64,000 bases of DNA from JADCRZ01 sp037718865 (lineage in GTDB: Bacteria; Bacteroidota; Bacteroidia; Chitinophagales; Chitinophagaceae). The stretch lies in assembly GCA_037718865.1 (NCBI GenBank), contig JBBJMP010000006.1:1-64000 (forward strand), in the 5' to 3' direction. Positions 45,144 to 54,429 of the stretch are shown piece after piece (position 1 is the first letter of the stretch; every line of letters starts with the position of its first letter). A program made the position numbers and the translations under genes. The notes below the pieces were generated by a model. That model was not told the origin of the DNA. It did no database searches and saw only the letters and a list, made by a program, of their open reading frames with translations.

Positions 45144-46331
45144 ATGAGTCTGCATGACTTTATATTCTCCAACAGTATTCGTCACCGGATGGCGAGGCAT
45201 GTTGCATTTTGGCTTGCCACATATGTCTTTTTTATAATTACATTTTATATACCTCATTGTGTTTTTCCTGCGTGGAATACAGAAAAATTTGCCGCACATT
45301 CTGCAAGGCTTGGTTTTATATGGTGGCTGTGGTGGCGTATTTTCAATTCAGTGATTTCATTAATCCCGGTACTGACATTTGCCTATACTGTTATTTACTT
45401 TGTATTACCTCGTCATATTTTCAGCAAAAAGAATATTTTAATTACTACTGCTTTTTTGTTTCCGGCTATCATAGCCGTGATCCTGCTTAACTATTACTGT
45501 GCTTACTTCATTTCCTGGAATTTAGTACGGATAAATCCTGCAAGACCAATGCCTGGCCCAGATGTACTATCAAGACTGGTGGCTGATGAGGTATTATTTA
45601 ATTATCCTATTATAGCTGGCTTTGCTGTTATCATTAAAATGATGAAACAGGGCTGGCTAAAACAACAGGAGACAGAACAGATCGCACGTGAAAAAACAAT
45701 AACCGAACTCCAAATATTAAAAGGACAAATCCATCCACATTTTCTTTTCAACACCCTCAACAATATATACTTCTTTACATTAACCTTCCCCAATAAGGCG
45801 GTGGAAATGCTTACCAAACTTACGGGCATACTTCGCTACATAATTAATGACTGCGCGCACCATTTTGTGCCACTAGAGAAAGAATTAGAAATGATACAGC
45901 ATTATGTAGCGCTAGAAAAGATTCGTTATGGTGACCGGTTGAAAATGACCCTTGAAATAAAAGGCGATTGCACCGGTAAAATGATTAGCCCCTTATTGCT
46001 GATACCGTTAGTTGAAAACAGCTTTAAACATGGTGCAAGTAAAATGCTCGAGCATCCCTGGATCAATCTGAATGTTACCGTCGATGGTTTGTCTTTATTG
46101 TTTCTGTTAAGTAATAGCAGGCCCGATGTGAAGATGATGAATTATCGTAATAGGCACATAGGGTTAAACAATGTTAAAAAAAGATTGCAGTTGCTATATC
46201 CCGATATGCATGAATTATGTATCGAGGAAGGAAGCAAAAATTTTCGGGTGTTTATGAAACTTCGATTAGAGGAAACAAATGCTATTGGAAGCGATGAAAA
46301 AAAAGAAACCGTAGAATATGCAGTGGCATGA
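45144..46331 (+). CDS. LytS-type sensor histidine kinase
   Basis: A 395-residue inner-membrane kinase with four hydrophobic segments in the first 170 residues and a cytoplasmic His_kinase (PF06580-type) domain. The phosphorylated His lies in QIHPHFLFNTLNNIYFF. The N-box is PLVENSFKHGASK and the late G-box HIGLNNVKKRLQLLYP. It would phosphorylate the LytTR regulator encoded two genes downstream. The next gene starts 14 bp before its stop, so translation is coupled. It shares an N-terminus (LHDFIFSNSIR) with the following kinase, pointing to duplication. Confidence 0.9.
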   Translation: MSLHDFIFSNSIRHRMARHVAFWLATYVFFIITFYIPHCVFPAWNTEKFAAHSARLGFIWWLWWRIFNSVISLIPVLTFAYTVIYFVLPRHIFSKKNILITTAFLFPAIIAVILLNYYCAYFISWNLVRINPARPMPGPDVLSRLVADEVLFNYPIIAGFAVIIKMMKQGWLKQQETEQIAREKTITELQILKGQIHPHFLFNTLNNIYFFTLTFPNKAVEMLTKLTGILRYIINDCAHHFVPLEKELEMIQHYVALEKIRYGDRLKMTLEIKGDCTGKMISPLLLIPLVENSFKHGASKMLEHPWINLNVTVDGLSLLFLLSNSRPDVKMMNYRNRHIGLNNVKKRLQLLYPDMHELCIEEGSKNFRVFMKLRLEETNAIGSDEKKETVEYAVA

Positions 46332-47499
46332 GTTTGTTTTTTCCAATCAGTCGCGGCTCCGACGCCACATTGCATTCTGGTTGCTGTGGCTGATATATAT
46401 AGTTTTCACCTTTTTTTTTACACCAGAATTTTCCGGAGAGGTCTTTTATCATCATCAACCAGGATTAGATGAGTTGGGATATGCGAAGTATAGTTTATTG
46501 GTTTTAGTGAAATCGGTGTTGCTCCTGTTTACTCATATATTTTTCTGCTATGCTGTCTTTTACTTTTTCCTTCCAAACTATATGTATAAAAGGCGGTATT
46601 TGCATTTGCTGACTGGCGTTTTACTTTTGTGTGCACTCAGCATACCCCTGCAGTATTTTTTATACGCGTTAATTTATCCTTCAATTAACAGGGTATTCCA
46701 GCTTCACGCCAATGAGGTAAATAAAAACATTTTGTGGATAAGCATCAGTGCCGGGTTGATAGGTTCTGTGAAAGTAACCTTTGTATTGGTCGCGATCACA
46801 TCTTTGAAACGATGGTGGCTAAAACAAAGAGAAAAAGAACTATTGGAAAGAGAAAAGGTAAATGCTGAATTGCAATTATTAAAAGCTCAAATTCATCCTG
46901 CTTTTCTTTTTAATACGCTTAACGACATTATTACCCATGCACAGGTTGGCTCTTCCATAGCGCCTGAAATGTTGTTGAAACTGTCAGATGTGTTAAGTTA
47001 TATGCTTTATGAATGTGATGCACCGGAAGTGACACTTGAAAAAGAGATCAGCATGATCGAAGAATACATGACGTTGGAAAAGATCAGGCAGGGCGAAAAA
47101 ATAGAAATGACTATTCAGGTAAATGGCAAAATTTCCGGACAACTGATCAGTCCTTTAATATTACTTCCATTTATTGATAACGGCTTATCTTATTGCAATA
47201 ATGCGCGGTTAGAACAACCCTGGATAAACGTCGATATATCTATCGAAGGGAATATCCTATCCATGAAAGTTATTAACGGCTTGCTGTCGGGAATAACAGG
47301 AGAAACAACTGACGATGAACACCGGCTTCTGAATGTGAAAAAACGTCTTAGCTTATTGTATCCCGGCAGGCACGAATTAAAAATAAATGCTGAGCAGGAA
47401 TTGCTCGTGGTTCATTTAAATCTTACATTAGAAGCGATAATGCAAAAATCTGTAAATCCTGAACCAGGTAAAAGTGCCTTAAGTAATGTTGGAGCCTAA
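46318..47499 (+). CDS. LytS-type histidine kinase with degenerate ATP-binding motifs
   Basis: A 393-residue paralogue of the preceding kinase, also with four membrane segments and the same start pattern (WHEFVFSNQSR). The phospho-acceptor His is kept (QIHPAFLFNTLNDI). The N-box reads PFIDNGLSYCNNA in place of VENSFKHG, and the G-box region DEHRLLNVKKRLSLLYP has lost the Gly of HIGLNN. ATP binding may be weak or absent, making it a possible regulatory subunit. It overlaps the genes on both sides by 14 bp. Confidence 0.85.
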   Translation: MQWHEFVFSNQSRLRRHIAFWLLWLIYIVFTFFFTPEFSGEVFYHHQPGLDELGYAKYSLLVLVKSVLLLFTHIFFCYAVFYFFLPNYMYKRRYLHLLTGVLLLCALSIPLQYFLYALIYPSINRVFQLHANEVNKNILWISISAGLIGSVKVTFVLVAITSLKRWWLKQREKELLEREKVNAELQLLKAQIHPAFLFNTLNDIITHAQVGSSIAPEMLLKLSDVLSYMLYECDAPEVTLEKEISMIEEYMTLEKIRQGEKIEMTIQVNGKISGQLISPLILLPFIDNGLSYCNNARLEQPWINVDISIEGNILSMKVINGLLSGITGETTDDEHRLLNVKKRLSLLYPGRHELKINAEQELLVVHLNLTLEAIMQKSVNPEPGKSALSNVGA

Positions 47500-48286
47500 A
47501 AAAATAAGATGTTTGATAATAGATGATGAACTTCCTGCAAGGGAAATTTTGAGAAAACATATCACAGGTGTGGAAGCCCTGGAACTATCTGGCATTTGCT
47601 CCAATGCCGTGGAAGCTATTTCTTTTCTTAAAGATAACCGAGTTGATCTCCTCTTTCTGGATATTCAGATGCCACATTTGCTCGGAACAGACTTTATTCG
47701 CACACTTAAAAATCCACCGAAAATTATACTTACAACTGCGTACCGGAAATATGCGGTAGAAGGCTTTGAACTTAATGCCGTTGATTTTTTATTGAAGCCT
47801 ATTAGCTTCGAACGGTTTTTAAAAGCTGTAAACAAGATTTTGCAAATGAACTTACAAGGCAACGAGGAGATTATGACCCCATCAGAAAACCATTCAGTGA
47901 CCGTACCTCCCTTTTTGTATTTCCGCGCTGAGAGAAAGATGGTAAAAGTGCTCTTTGATGACATATTGTACATTGAAGGTTTGAATGATTATATCAAGAT
48001 CGTTACCACCCATAAAGCCATTATTACAAAACACCTGCTTGCATCTCTGGAAGAAATGTTGCCACTAAGACAGTTTGCGCGTATCCACAAATCCTTTATA
48101 ATTGCTATCGATAAAATTGAAAGTTTCAATGCAGACTCTGTAGAAATTTCGAAAAAAGAAATTCCCATAGGACGGTCATACAAATTTAATCTGAATAAGA
48201 CTCTTAATTTATCGGCAGCTTCGCAAGCCCTCAATTCCGGCACTTTGCACTCAACCAAGAAAAATAATGGTGATGGCTTTGATTAG
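47486..48286 (+). CDS. LytTR-type response regulator
   Basis: A 266-residue regulator. The receiver domain has CLIIDDE, LLFLDIQMPHLLG with the phosphorylated Asp near residue 58, ILTTAYRKYAVEGFELNAVDFLLKP with the switch Thr and conserved Lys. The LytTR DNA-binding domain covers about 140-245, with LYIEGLNDYIKIVTTHKAII and FARIHKSFIIAIDKI. It overlaps the second kinase by 14 bp and precedes the TonB receptor by 21 bp, so it probably controls its own operon. Confidence 0.92.
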   Translation: MLEPKKIRCLIIDDELPAREILRKHITGVEALELSGICSNAVEAISFLKDNRVDLLFLDIQMPHLLGTDFIRTLKNPPKIILTTAYRKYAVEGFELNAVDFLLKPISFERFLKAVNKILQMNLQGNEEIMTPSENHSVTVPPFLYFRAERKMVKVLFDDILYIEGLNDYIKIVTTHKAIITKHLLASLEEMLPLRQFARIHKSFIIAIDKIESFNADSVEISKKEIPIGRSYKFNLNKTLNLSAASQALNSGTLHSTKKNNGDGFD

Positions 48287-48307
48287 CAGCAATTAAAACA
48301 AAAGTTT

Positions 48308-51055
48308 ATGCTGTGGCTTTTAGAAACAACTAAACATTACTTGCCTGCCCTGCGAAAACGTTGGTGGCCCAAATTATTTCTGGTCATTCTTTTTACATGT
48401 TGGTTTTCTGCTTCTTTCGCACAAGATGGTATTATAATGGGAAAGGTGAAAGATGGGGAAACAGTTTTGCAGGGAGCAACAGTTGTAATTGCTCACAAAA
48501 GCAGTCTTACAAATTCAGCCGGGGAGTTTTCTAATTCGGTGAAGGCCGGCACATATACCCTCATAATTACCCATGTTGGCTACAAGAAATCAGAACAGCC
48601 CATTGTAGTAAAAGCAGGTGAAACACAGCGCTTCGAATTTAATATGGTAAAAGGCGATCAGTTGGGTGAGGTTGTCGTAGTAGGTTCCCGTTCTTTTATT
48701 CAAAGGAGTAATCTCAATACAACTGTTCCGGTAGATGTAATCGGATCTGAACACTTAAGACAGACACATCAATTTTCATTAATTCAGATGCTCAATTTAG
48801 CGGCGCCATCTTTCAATGTTTCGCGGGAGAATGTATTTGAGCCGGCAACGCTTCGTGGCCTCGGCCCCGATCATATGCTAATTTTACTCAATGGTACCCG
48901 ATATCATAATACTGCTTTTGTAAATAATGGCGCTGTAAAAGGTATGTTAGGGCTGGGTGCCGTCGCCAACGACCTGAGTTCTATTCCTTTCTCTGCCATT
49001 GAAAAAATAGAAATACTGAGAGATGGTGCTTCTGCACAATATGGATCGGACGCCATAGCCGGAGTAATGAATATCGTGTTAAAAAAAACTGCGGGTAAAA
49101 CCATTGTTAATATGCAGTTGGGACAACAATACAAAGGAGACGGAGAAAGCATTGTATTTGGGTTCAACAATAGTATTAGCTTCAAAAAAAAGGGGTTTCT
49201 TAGTTTTTCCGGAGATTTCCAAAGAAGAACCCCAACGCACAGAGGTGGTGAATACCAGGGAACTGTTTATTATGATATTCCAGGCAATGCTACTCCGGCT
49301 GTACGAGACATTATTATGGCCAGAGACAACAATAAAATTGAAGAGCGCGCTTTTAGCAGAAAAACGCCTGTAAGTAATGATGGCAGCATACAACTAAGCG
49401 GTTTAGGTTTTTTAATTAATGGAGGATACCCTATTAGCAAGGAAGTTGAATTGTTTTGGACGGGTTCAGTTAATTATCGTTCTGCCGTTTATGAAGGCGC
49501 GTACCGTTTTCCGAAAACTATCGCGCAGGTGAATACGGAGCTTTACCCTGATGGTTTTAAAGGGAAGTCAGTCATTAATAGCCGGGACATTTCAGCGATT
49601 GCCGGCTTCAGGGGCAAAACCAATACCGGATGGAATTGGGAATGGAGCAGTGTATTAGGAGAAAATTCAAATACGTATACAGGTAAGAATACAAATAATG
49701 CATCACAGTACATTTTGGGGGCGAATGCCCCAACCGAGCTTTATGGAGGCAGGCTTGTTTTTATACAACCAATAAATAACCTCAGCTTCAATAAAGATTT
49801 CGCAAATAGAATCAGAGCGTTCAAATCATTTAATATTGGTCTCGGCGCGGAATACAGGTTGGAAAATTACTGGACCGCAGAAGGTGAGGAAGCCTCTTGG
49901 AAAGATTATGATTCCTCAGGGCCAAGACTGGGTGGGATTGCAGGGACAGCAAGTATTAGTCGGCAGGACGTGGTTAATAAATCACGCAAAGTTGCGGGGT
50001 TATATGGTGACCTGGAAACAGATGTAAACGATAATTTACTCATCAACATGGCCGCACGGTTCGAAAATTACAATGACTATGGCAACAACCTTGCTGGTAA
50101 GCTTGCCATGCGTTATAACATCTCGTCGACATTTTCTATACGGGCCTCTCTAAGTAGTGGCTTTCATGTCCCGGCTCTTCAGCAGATATATTTAACTTCA
50201 ACAGGCTCCGCCTGGAAAAATATTTCGGGTATAAATGAACTTGTTACTACTGGCATTTTCAGTAACAATAGTGATGTTGCCATAGCTTTTGGGGTAAAAC
50301 AATTGAGACCGGAAAAGGCAATAAATATGAGTGGTGGATTTACATCGAGCCTTTCGCCGCATATCAATTTCACTGTAGATGGATATTGGATAGAAGTTAA
50401 AAACCGGATCGTACTTACCGGAATGTTTGATAAGAACAACCCGTATGTTAACAGCTTGCTGCAAAATCATCCCAATATTGACCAGGCACAGTTTGTTACA
50501 AATGCAATTAATACTAAAACCCGTGGGATAGATATTGTACTGAATGGCACCTGGCAGATTCGAAAATCTGGCCTTCAATTAAGCCTGGCTGCCAACTTCA
50601 CTCGGACCAATCTTTTTGGCGCCATTCTGTCTACTGATAAGCTACCTGCCGATTCACTAAATACAAATACCTTATTTAACCGGGAAGAAAGAGAAAAGAT
50701 TGAACATGGCCAGCCGGCAAGCAAAATAATTGCATCCGGTAATTATAAAAGGGGAAAACTGGGTATCTTAATTCGTAATACAAGATTCGGAAAAACAGCT
50801 GTTGTTTATAGTTCCAGTGACAAATCGCGTGATGAATATTTCTCTGCAAAAATTTTGACAGATGTCAGCATCGACTACTTCCTAAAAACATGGCTTACCA
50901 TAACTGCCGGTGCAAATAATATTTTTAATATTTACCCTGACCCCGTTAAAAATCCGATTAATAAAAACCAGGGAATGATAATATATAGTGTTCAGGCGTC
51001 ACCCTTTGGTTATAAGGGAGGATATTATTTTGTAAATATGGCGTTTAATTTTTAA
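48308..51055 (+). CDS. TonB-dependent outer-membrane receptor
   Basis: A 915-residue receptor. After the signal (KLFLVILFTCWFSASFAQ) comes a carboxypeptidase-regulatory-like beta domain (GKVKDGETVLQGATVVI), a plug with LRGLGPDHMLILLNGTRYH, EILRDGASAQYGSDAIAGVM and a beta-barrel ending in AFNF, with a terminal Phe. No SusD partner or substrate enzymes follow, so the imported nutrient is unknown. It is the last gene of an operon with two kinases and a LytTR regulator, which suggests substrate-responsive control. Confidence 0.92.
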   Translation: MLWLLETTKHYLPALRKRWWPKLFLVILFTCWFSASFAQDGIIMGKVKDGETVLQGATVVIAHKSSLTNSAGEFSNSVKAGTYTLIITHVGYKKSEQPIVVKAGETQRFEFNMVKGDQLGEVVVVGSRSFIQRSNLNTTVPVDVIGSEHLRQTHQFSLIQMLNLAAPSFNVSRENVFEPATLRGLGPDHMLILLNGTRYHNTAFVNNGAVKGMLGLGAVANDLSSIPFSAIEKIEILRDGASAQYGSDAIAGVMNIVLKKTAGKTIVNMQLGQQYKGDGESIVFGFNNSISFKKKGFLSFSGDFQRRTPTHRGGEYQGTVYYDIPGNATPAVRDIIMARDNNKIEERAFSRKTPVSNDGSIQLSGLGFLINGGYPISKEVELFWTGSVNYRSAVYEGAYRFPKTIAQVNTELYPDGFKGKSVINSRDISAIAGFRGKTNTGWNWEWSSVLGENSNTYTGKNTNNASQYILGANAPTELYGGRLVFIQPINNLSFNKDFANRIRAFKSFNIGLGAEYRLENYWTAEGEEASWKDYDSSGPRLGGIAGTASISRQDVVNKSRKVAGLYGDLETDVNDNLLINMAARFENYNDYGNNLAGKLAMRYNISSTFSIRASLSSGFHVPALQQIYLTSTGSAWKNISGINELVTTGIFSNNSDVAIAFGVKQLRPEKAINMSGGFTSSLSPHINFTVDGYWIEVKNRIVLTGMFDKNNPYVNSLLQNHPNIDQAQFVTNAINTKTRGIDIVLNGTWQIRKSGLQLSLAANFTRTNLFGAILSTDKLPADSLNTNTLFNREEREKIEHGQPASKIIASGNYKRGKLGILIRNTRFGKTAVVYSSSDKSRDEYFSAKILTDVSIDYFLKTWLTITAGANNIFNIYPDPVKNPINKNQGMIIYSVQASPFGYKGGYYFVNMAFNF

Positions 51056-51556
51056 AATTAAGCTGTACCATTGGAAATCTCCACACGATATGGTAAGGCG
51101 CGTCAGTAGCCTTCTCCGCCCCACGTCCCCCAATAATAAACCCTCCTGTTCAAACGCATATTTGCTATTTTTGAGTCACACGATTGTTAAAAATGAGCTT
51201 TCCAGAACTGGATGATAAGCCCTTAATGAGTCTTTGAAAACCAAGGCGAATGGCATATGGCATGTCCGTTGTGTCTTTTTAGATGAGCACGTCACAACCT
51301 GTCACTATTCCCTGGAATTTTAAATTAAGCTAATCTATTAGCATCATCCGCTATGTGGGACGGCAAGGCGGATTGAACATCCATAAACCTTGAGTTACGG
51401 AAGTACAGAATGCATGACATTTTTTGATTAAATTCCATGCCGAAGTCTTGATCCTCATCAACTTCCCTTGTATCGCTGGCTATATTCAAACATTCAAATT
51501 ACATTCACTTACTCCCGGCCTCTTGAGAACTCCATCTCAAACCTTCAACCTTATCA
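51056..51556. other. Gene-free region after the TonB receptor
   Basis: About 500 bp. I looked for open frames, IS ends and hairpins and found nothing convincing. A reading from about 51190 (ATGAGCTTTCC) is interrupted by a stop after a few codons, and any similarity to transposase N-termini would be speculative. Confidence 0.45.
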
Positions 51557-52015
51557 ATGAAAAAAGCATTGCTTGCGTGTGTGTGCTTTGCCTCATTTTC
51601 TTGTCAGACTACGAACTTCCAGGAAGTACAATCTCTGCGACAAGAAAACGTCGCCTTGCGAAGCACAATCGACTCCCTGACCAGAATTCTGTCGACTAGA
51701 TCAGTTCGTGACCTAAATACTTCAAAAACCATAAGTAAAAAAACCGGTAAGAAAAGTAGAAAGTCGTTGCCAAGAACCGAGCATCAGAACGCCAGCACCT
51801 ACTCAGCATTTTCATCACTGCCCTCGAATGAATCAAAGCCTGCAGCAGTTGAGCGAACGCCGCATCGAGCTCCCGGCCTTACACAGGTACAATACAGATC
51901 CAGTTCAACATCGTCAAGTAGCTATTCAGGAAGATGCCAGGCGATCACTAAAAAAGGTAGCCAGTGTTCACGGTCCGAAAGGTCGGGTGGGTATTGCTGG
52001 CAGCATGGCGGTTGA
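51557..52015 (+). CDS. Lipoprotein with a C-terminal Cys/His motif (DUF5763-like)
   Basis: A 152-residue protein with a lipobox (ASFSC, Cys16), a short coiled coil (EVQSLRQENVALRSTIDSL), a low-complexity Ser/Thr/Lys-rich middle and a C-terminal motif CQAITKKGSQCSRSERSG followed by YCWQH. This Cys-x8-Cys...C-x2-H pattern is common in small Bacteroidota proteins and probably binds a metal. Function is unknown. No partner is obvious, but it is in line with the next exported protein. Confidence 0.7.
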   Translation: MKKALLACVCFASFSCQTTNFQEVQSLRQENVALRSTIDSLTRILSTRSVRDLNTSKTISKKTGKKSRKSLPRTEHQNASTYSAFSSLPSNESKPAAVERTPHRAPGLTQVQYRSSSTSSSSYSGRCQAITKKGSQCSRSERSGGYCWQHGG

Positions 52016-52263
52016 TTGCATACGTACGGTTTAGCAACTTATTTGCATTTTCCAACTTTTGCATTACTTTCAGCCTGTCTGCACAACCTTATTCGGTTCC
52101 CTCTGCACTCTATTTCTATTCCCAACTCTAAATTTAGACCTCGCTTCCGTCTTGACCATGGCTTGAGAACTCACGAATTCCTGTTTACCTTGGGCCGAAG
52201 TCTGGAACTAGGTACCAATGAAATTCAGAGTCAGGTTATTTCCTCTATTCGCTAAACGTCGAA

Positions 52264-52809
52264 ATGAAATTATTAATATCTTTTCTGTTCGTTGCATTTT
52301 CCAACACTTCTATAAGCCAGGAATTTAAAAAGTGGGTTGATGGATATACAAATGAATCGTACGTGCGATACTATGACTTAAACACTCAACTTATCATTCA
52401 GAAAAAGACAGCAGGAGAGAAATCCGAGTACCAATTAGGCCTTATAGTTTTTCGAACGAGCGTTTCATCAGATGATTTCATGACTACCGGCGCCCAGGTA
52501 GTGTTTGAAGACAAATCGACATTATCGTTTGGCGATGCAGTCTCTATTAATTATCAGCATTCAGGGGATGTGTATGTTCAAAAAGTGACACTTCCAAAGC
52601 AAACGCGCCTAAACGCTATAGAAAAGTTTATTCCTGATTATTCTAAGTTAAATCTCGAAATGAGTGACACTATAGTAATGTACGGATACCCTGGTGCTCA
52701 ACTTTGGGACGCAAAAGGAAACGTTGTGTCTGGACCCCTGCAAGTTCAATCGCTAAGCTATCCTACAACTTCAACACTTACCCCACGCTTTTTCAGTACA
52801 ATAAACTAG
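52264..52809 (+). CDS. Small exported protein of unknown function
   Basis: A 181-residue protein with a signal peptide (MKLLISFLFVAFSNTSISQ). The mature part is beta-rich (YVRYYDLNTQLIIQKK, DKSTLSFGDAVSINYQH) and ends NLEMSDTIVMYGYPGAQL followed by a Ser/Thr-rich tail. I do not recognise a family. The TAG stop comprises the TA target plus the first G of IS630 copy B; in the reconstructed empty site the stop is also TAG, so the protein is unchanged. Confidence 0.6.
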   Translation: MKLLISFLFVAFSNTSISQEFKKWVDGYTNESYVRYYDLNTQLIIQKKTAGEKSEYQLGLIVFRTSVSSDDFMTTGAQVVFEDKSTLSFGDAVSINYQHSGDVYVQKVTLPKQTRLNAIEKFIPDYSKLNLEMSDTIVMYGYPGAQLWDAKGNVVSGPLQVQSLSYPTTSTLTPRFFSTIN

Positions 52810-52867
52810 GTTTAAGTTAAATGTAATATGACGTATTAATTTTGTATATTTGTAAAACGCTTTACAA

Positions 52868-53326
52868 ATGATACGTTATACTATTAAACTAACCAAAGGG
52901 GAAGTTGAAGAACTGATGGCTATAGTTAATAAGGGCTCCCATACTTCTCAAACTTTCCGCGTTGCTTACATACTTATAAATTGTGATGAAGGAAAGTATG
53001 CTCAAAAAGTAACTAATGAGCAAATAAGTAAGGTATTAAGAGTTGGAATGCGAACAATAGATAGAGTTAAGAAGAAGGTTATAGAAGAAGGTTTTGAAGC
53101 AGCATTAGAAAGGCGGCCCACCGGACGTGTATATGAAAAGAAGATGGACGGAGATACCGAGGCTAAGCTCATAACCCTATGCTGCAGTGAGCCACCTAAA
53201 GGATTTGCCAAATGGTCATTGAGATTATTAGCTGAGAAGATGGTAGAGTTAAAGTATGTTGAAAGCATTACGCATGTAACGGTAAGAAACGTCTTAAAAA
53301 AAACGAACTTAAGCCCTGGAAAGTGA
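52868..53326 (+). CDS. IS630 transposase N-terminal frame, copy B
   Basis: A 152-residue DNA-binding half of an IS630 transposase: two helix-turn-helix segments, with VTNEQISKVLRVGMRTIDRV the second. It reaches a TGA shortly after an A8 run at 53296-53303, where a -1 shift would continue into the catalytic frame. A TATATTTG Bacteroidota -7-like box lies at 52845-52852. No Shine-Dalgarno is seen. Confidence 0.85.
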   Translation: MIRYTIKLTKGEVEELMAIVNKGSHTSQTFRVAYILINCDEGKYAQKVTNEQISKVLRVGMRTIDRVKKKVIEEGFEAALERRPTGRVYEKKMDGDTEAKLITLCCSEPPKGFAKWSLRLLAEKMVELKYVESITHVTVRNVLKKTNLSPGK

Positions 53327-53809
53327 AAGGATGGGTTATACCACCGGAGAACAATAGTGAGTTTGTGGCGAATATGTAATTAGTGTTGGATGTATATAAA
53401 AGGCCCTACGATGCTGATTATCCGGTAGTTTGCATGGATGAATCGCCCAAGCAGTTAATAGATGAGCTGTGGCCATCAACTAAAATGAAGCCGGGTCAGG
53501 AAGCAAGAGTAGATTATGAGTATGTAAGAAATGGAGTGGTAAATATCTTTTTGGCTAATGAGCCCTTGAAAGGAAAACGAATTGTGGAGATTACAGAATT
53601 TAAGACAAAAAAAGATTGGGCAAAATTCATTAAATGGATTGCAGACAAGGAATACCCGAGAGCTAAAAGAATAACATTGGTGATGGATAATTTTAAAACG
53701 CATGCCGCGTCAGCGTTTTATGAAACCTTTGAACCACCTGAAGCAAAAAGGCTTTGGGATAGATTTGAATTTATATATACACCTAAACATGGCAGTTGGC
53801 TAAATATGG
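53304..53809 (+). pseudogene. IS630 catalytic frame, copy B, first exon with a nonsense mutation
   Basis: After the shift the sequence reads NELKPWKVKGWVIPPENN and FVANM, then TAA at 53377-53379 where copy A has GAA (Glu). Beyond it the frame is open: VLDVYKRPYDADYPVVCMDES gives the first catalytic Asp, ITLVMDNFKTH the second, and HGSWLNM leads to the intron at 53810. A single nucleotide change therefore blocks the full-length transposase. Internal starts would yield only a catalytic fragment. Confidence 0.85.
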
Positions 53810-54429
53810 GTGCGACTTGTAAAGTTGATGCTGTAATTGTTTCGATTCTCAGATAAATGGGAATAGAGAAACCTGCCATTCTGTTGGTAGTAGTCTACTC
53901 CGACAGGCATAGAGAGTAATCTCTGGGTCTGAAGCTCGGTGGACAATGTACCGAATGGCCGCAAGGCCATCAGTGAAGGCCGTGAGGCTAAAGCTGACCT
54001 GGAAGTTTCATCCGGGATAGGGCTAGGCTGACTGGCATGGTTAAGGTAACTAAACTATCGATAAACGTCGTGAAGCCAAATGAGCTAAAGAAACTGATAA
54101 GCTCAAGCCAAAAGGCAAGCGTGGGACAATCTACTCCATGTTTAGATTGCACAGACAAACAGCACGCCGGCGGAGAGATAGAACCTAACCCAGTCCTGTT
54201 GCAGCATCGGAACAAGGTAAGCCCTATTCCTCGCCTGCAAGGGCAAGTCGACCGCAAGGAAGACCCATGAGGAAGAGGGTATAGGAACTAACAAAAAGCG
54301 AAGGGCGCTTTGTAACGAAGCGTATAGGGGATGAAAGGATCGCCCTGCGGTGAAAGCCGGCTGACTTGTTATAGTGGTCAATCATGGCGAGAAAACAAGT
54401 AGAACCTAAAACTAAGGGGAAACAAGCAA

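Noticed and set aside
51190..51350. Possible transposase fragment starting MSFPELDDKPL
   Set aside because: A stop follows after 14 codons and no family motif is certain.
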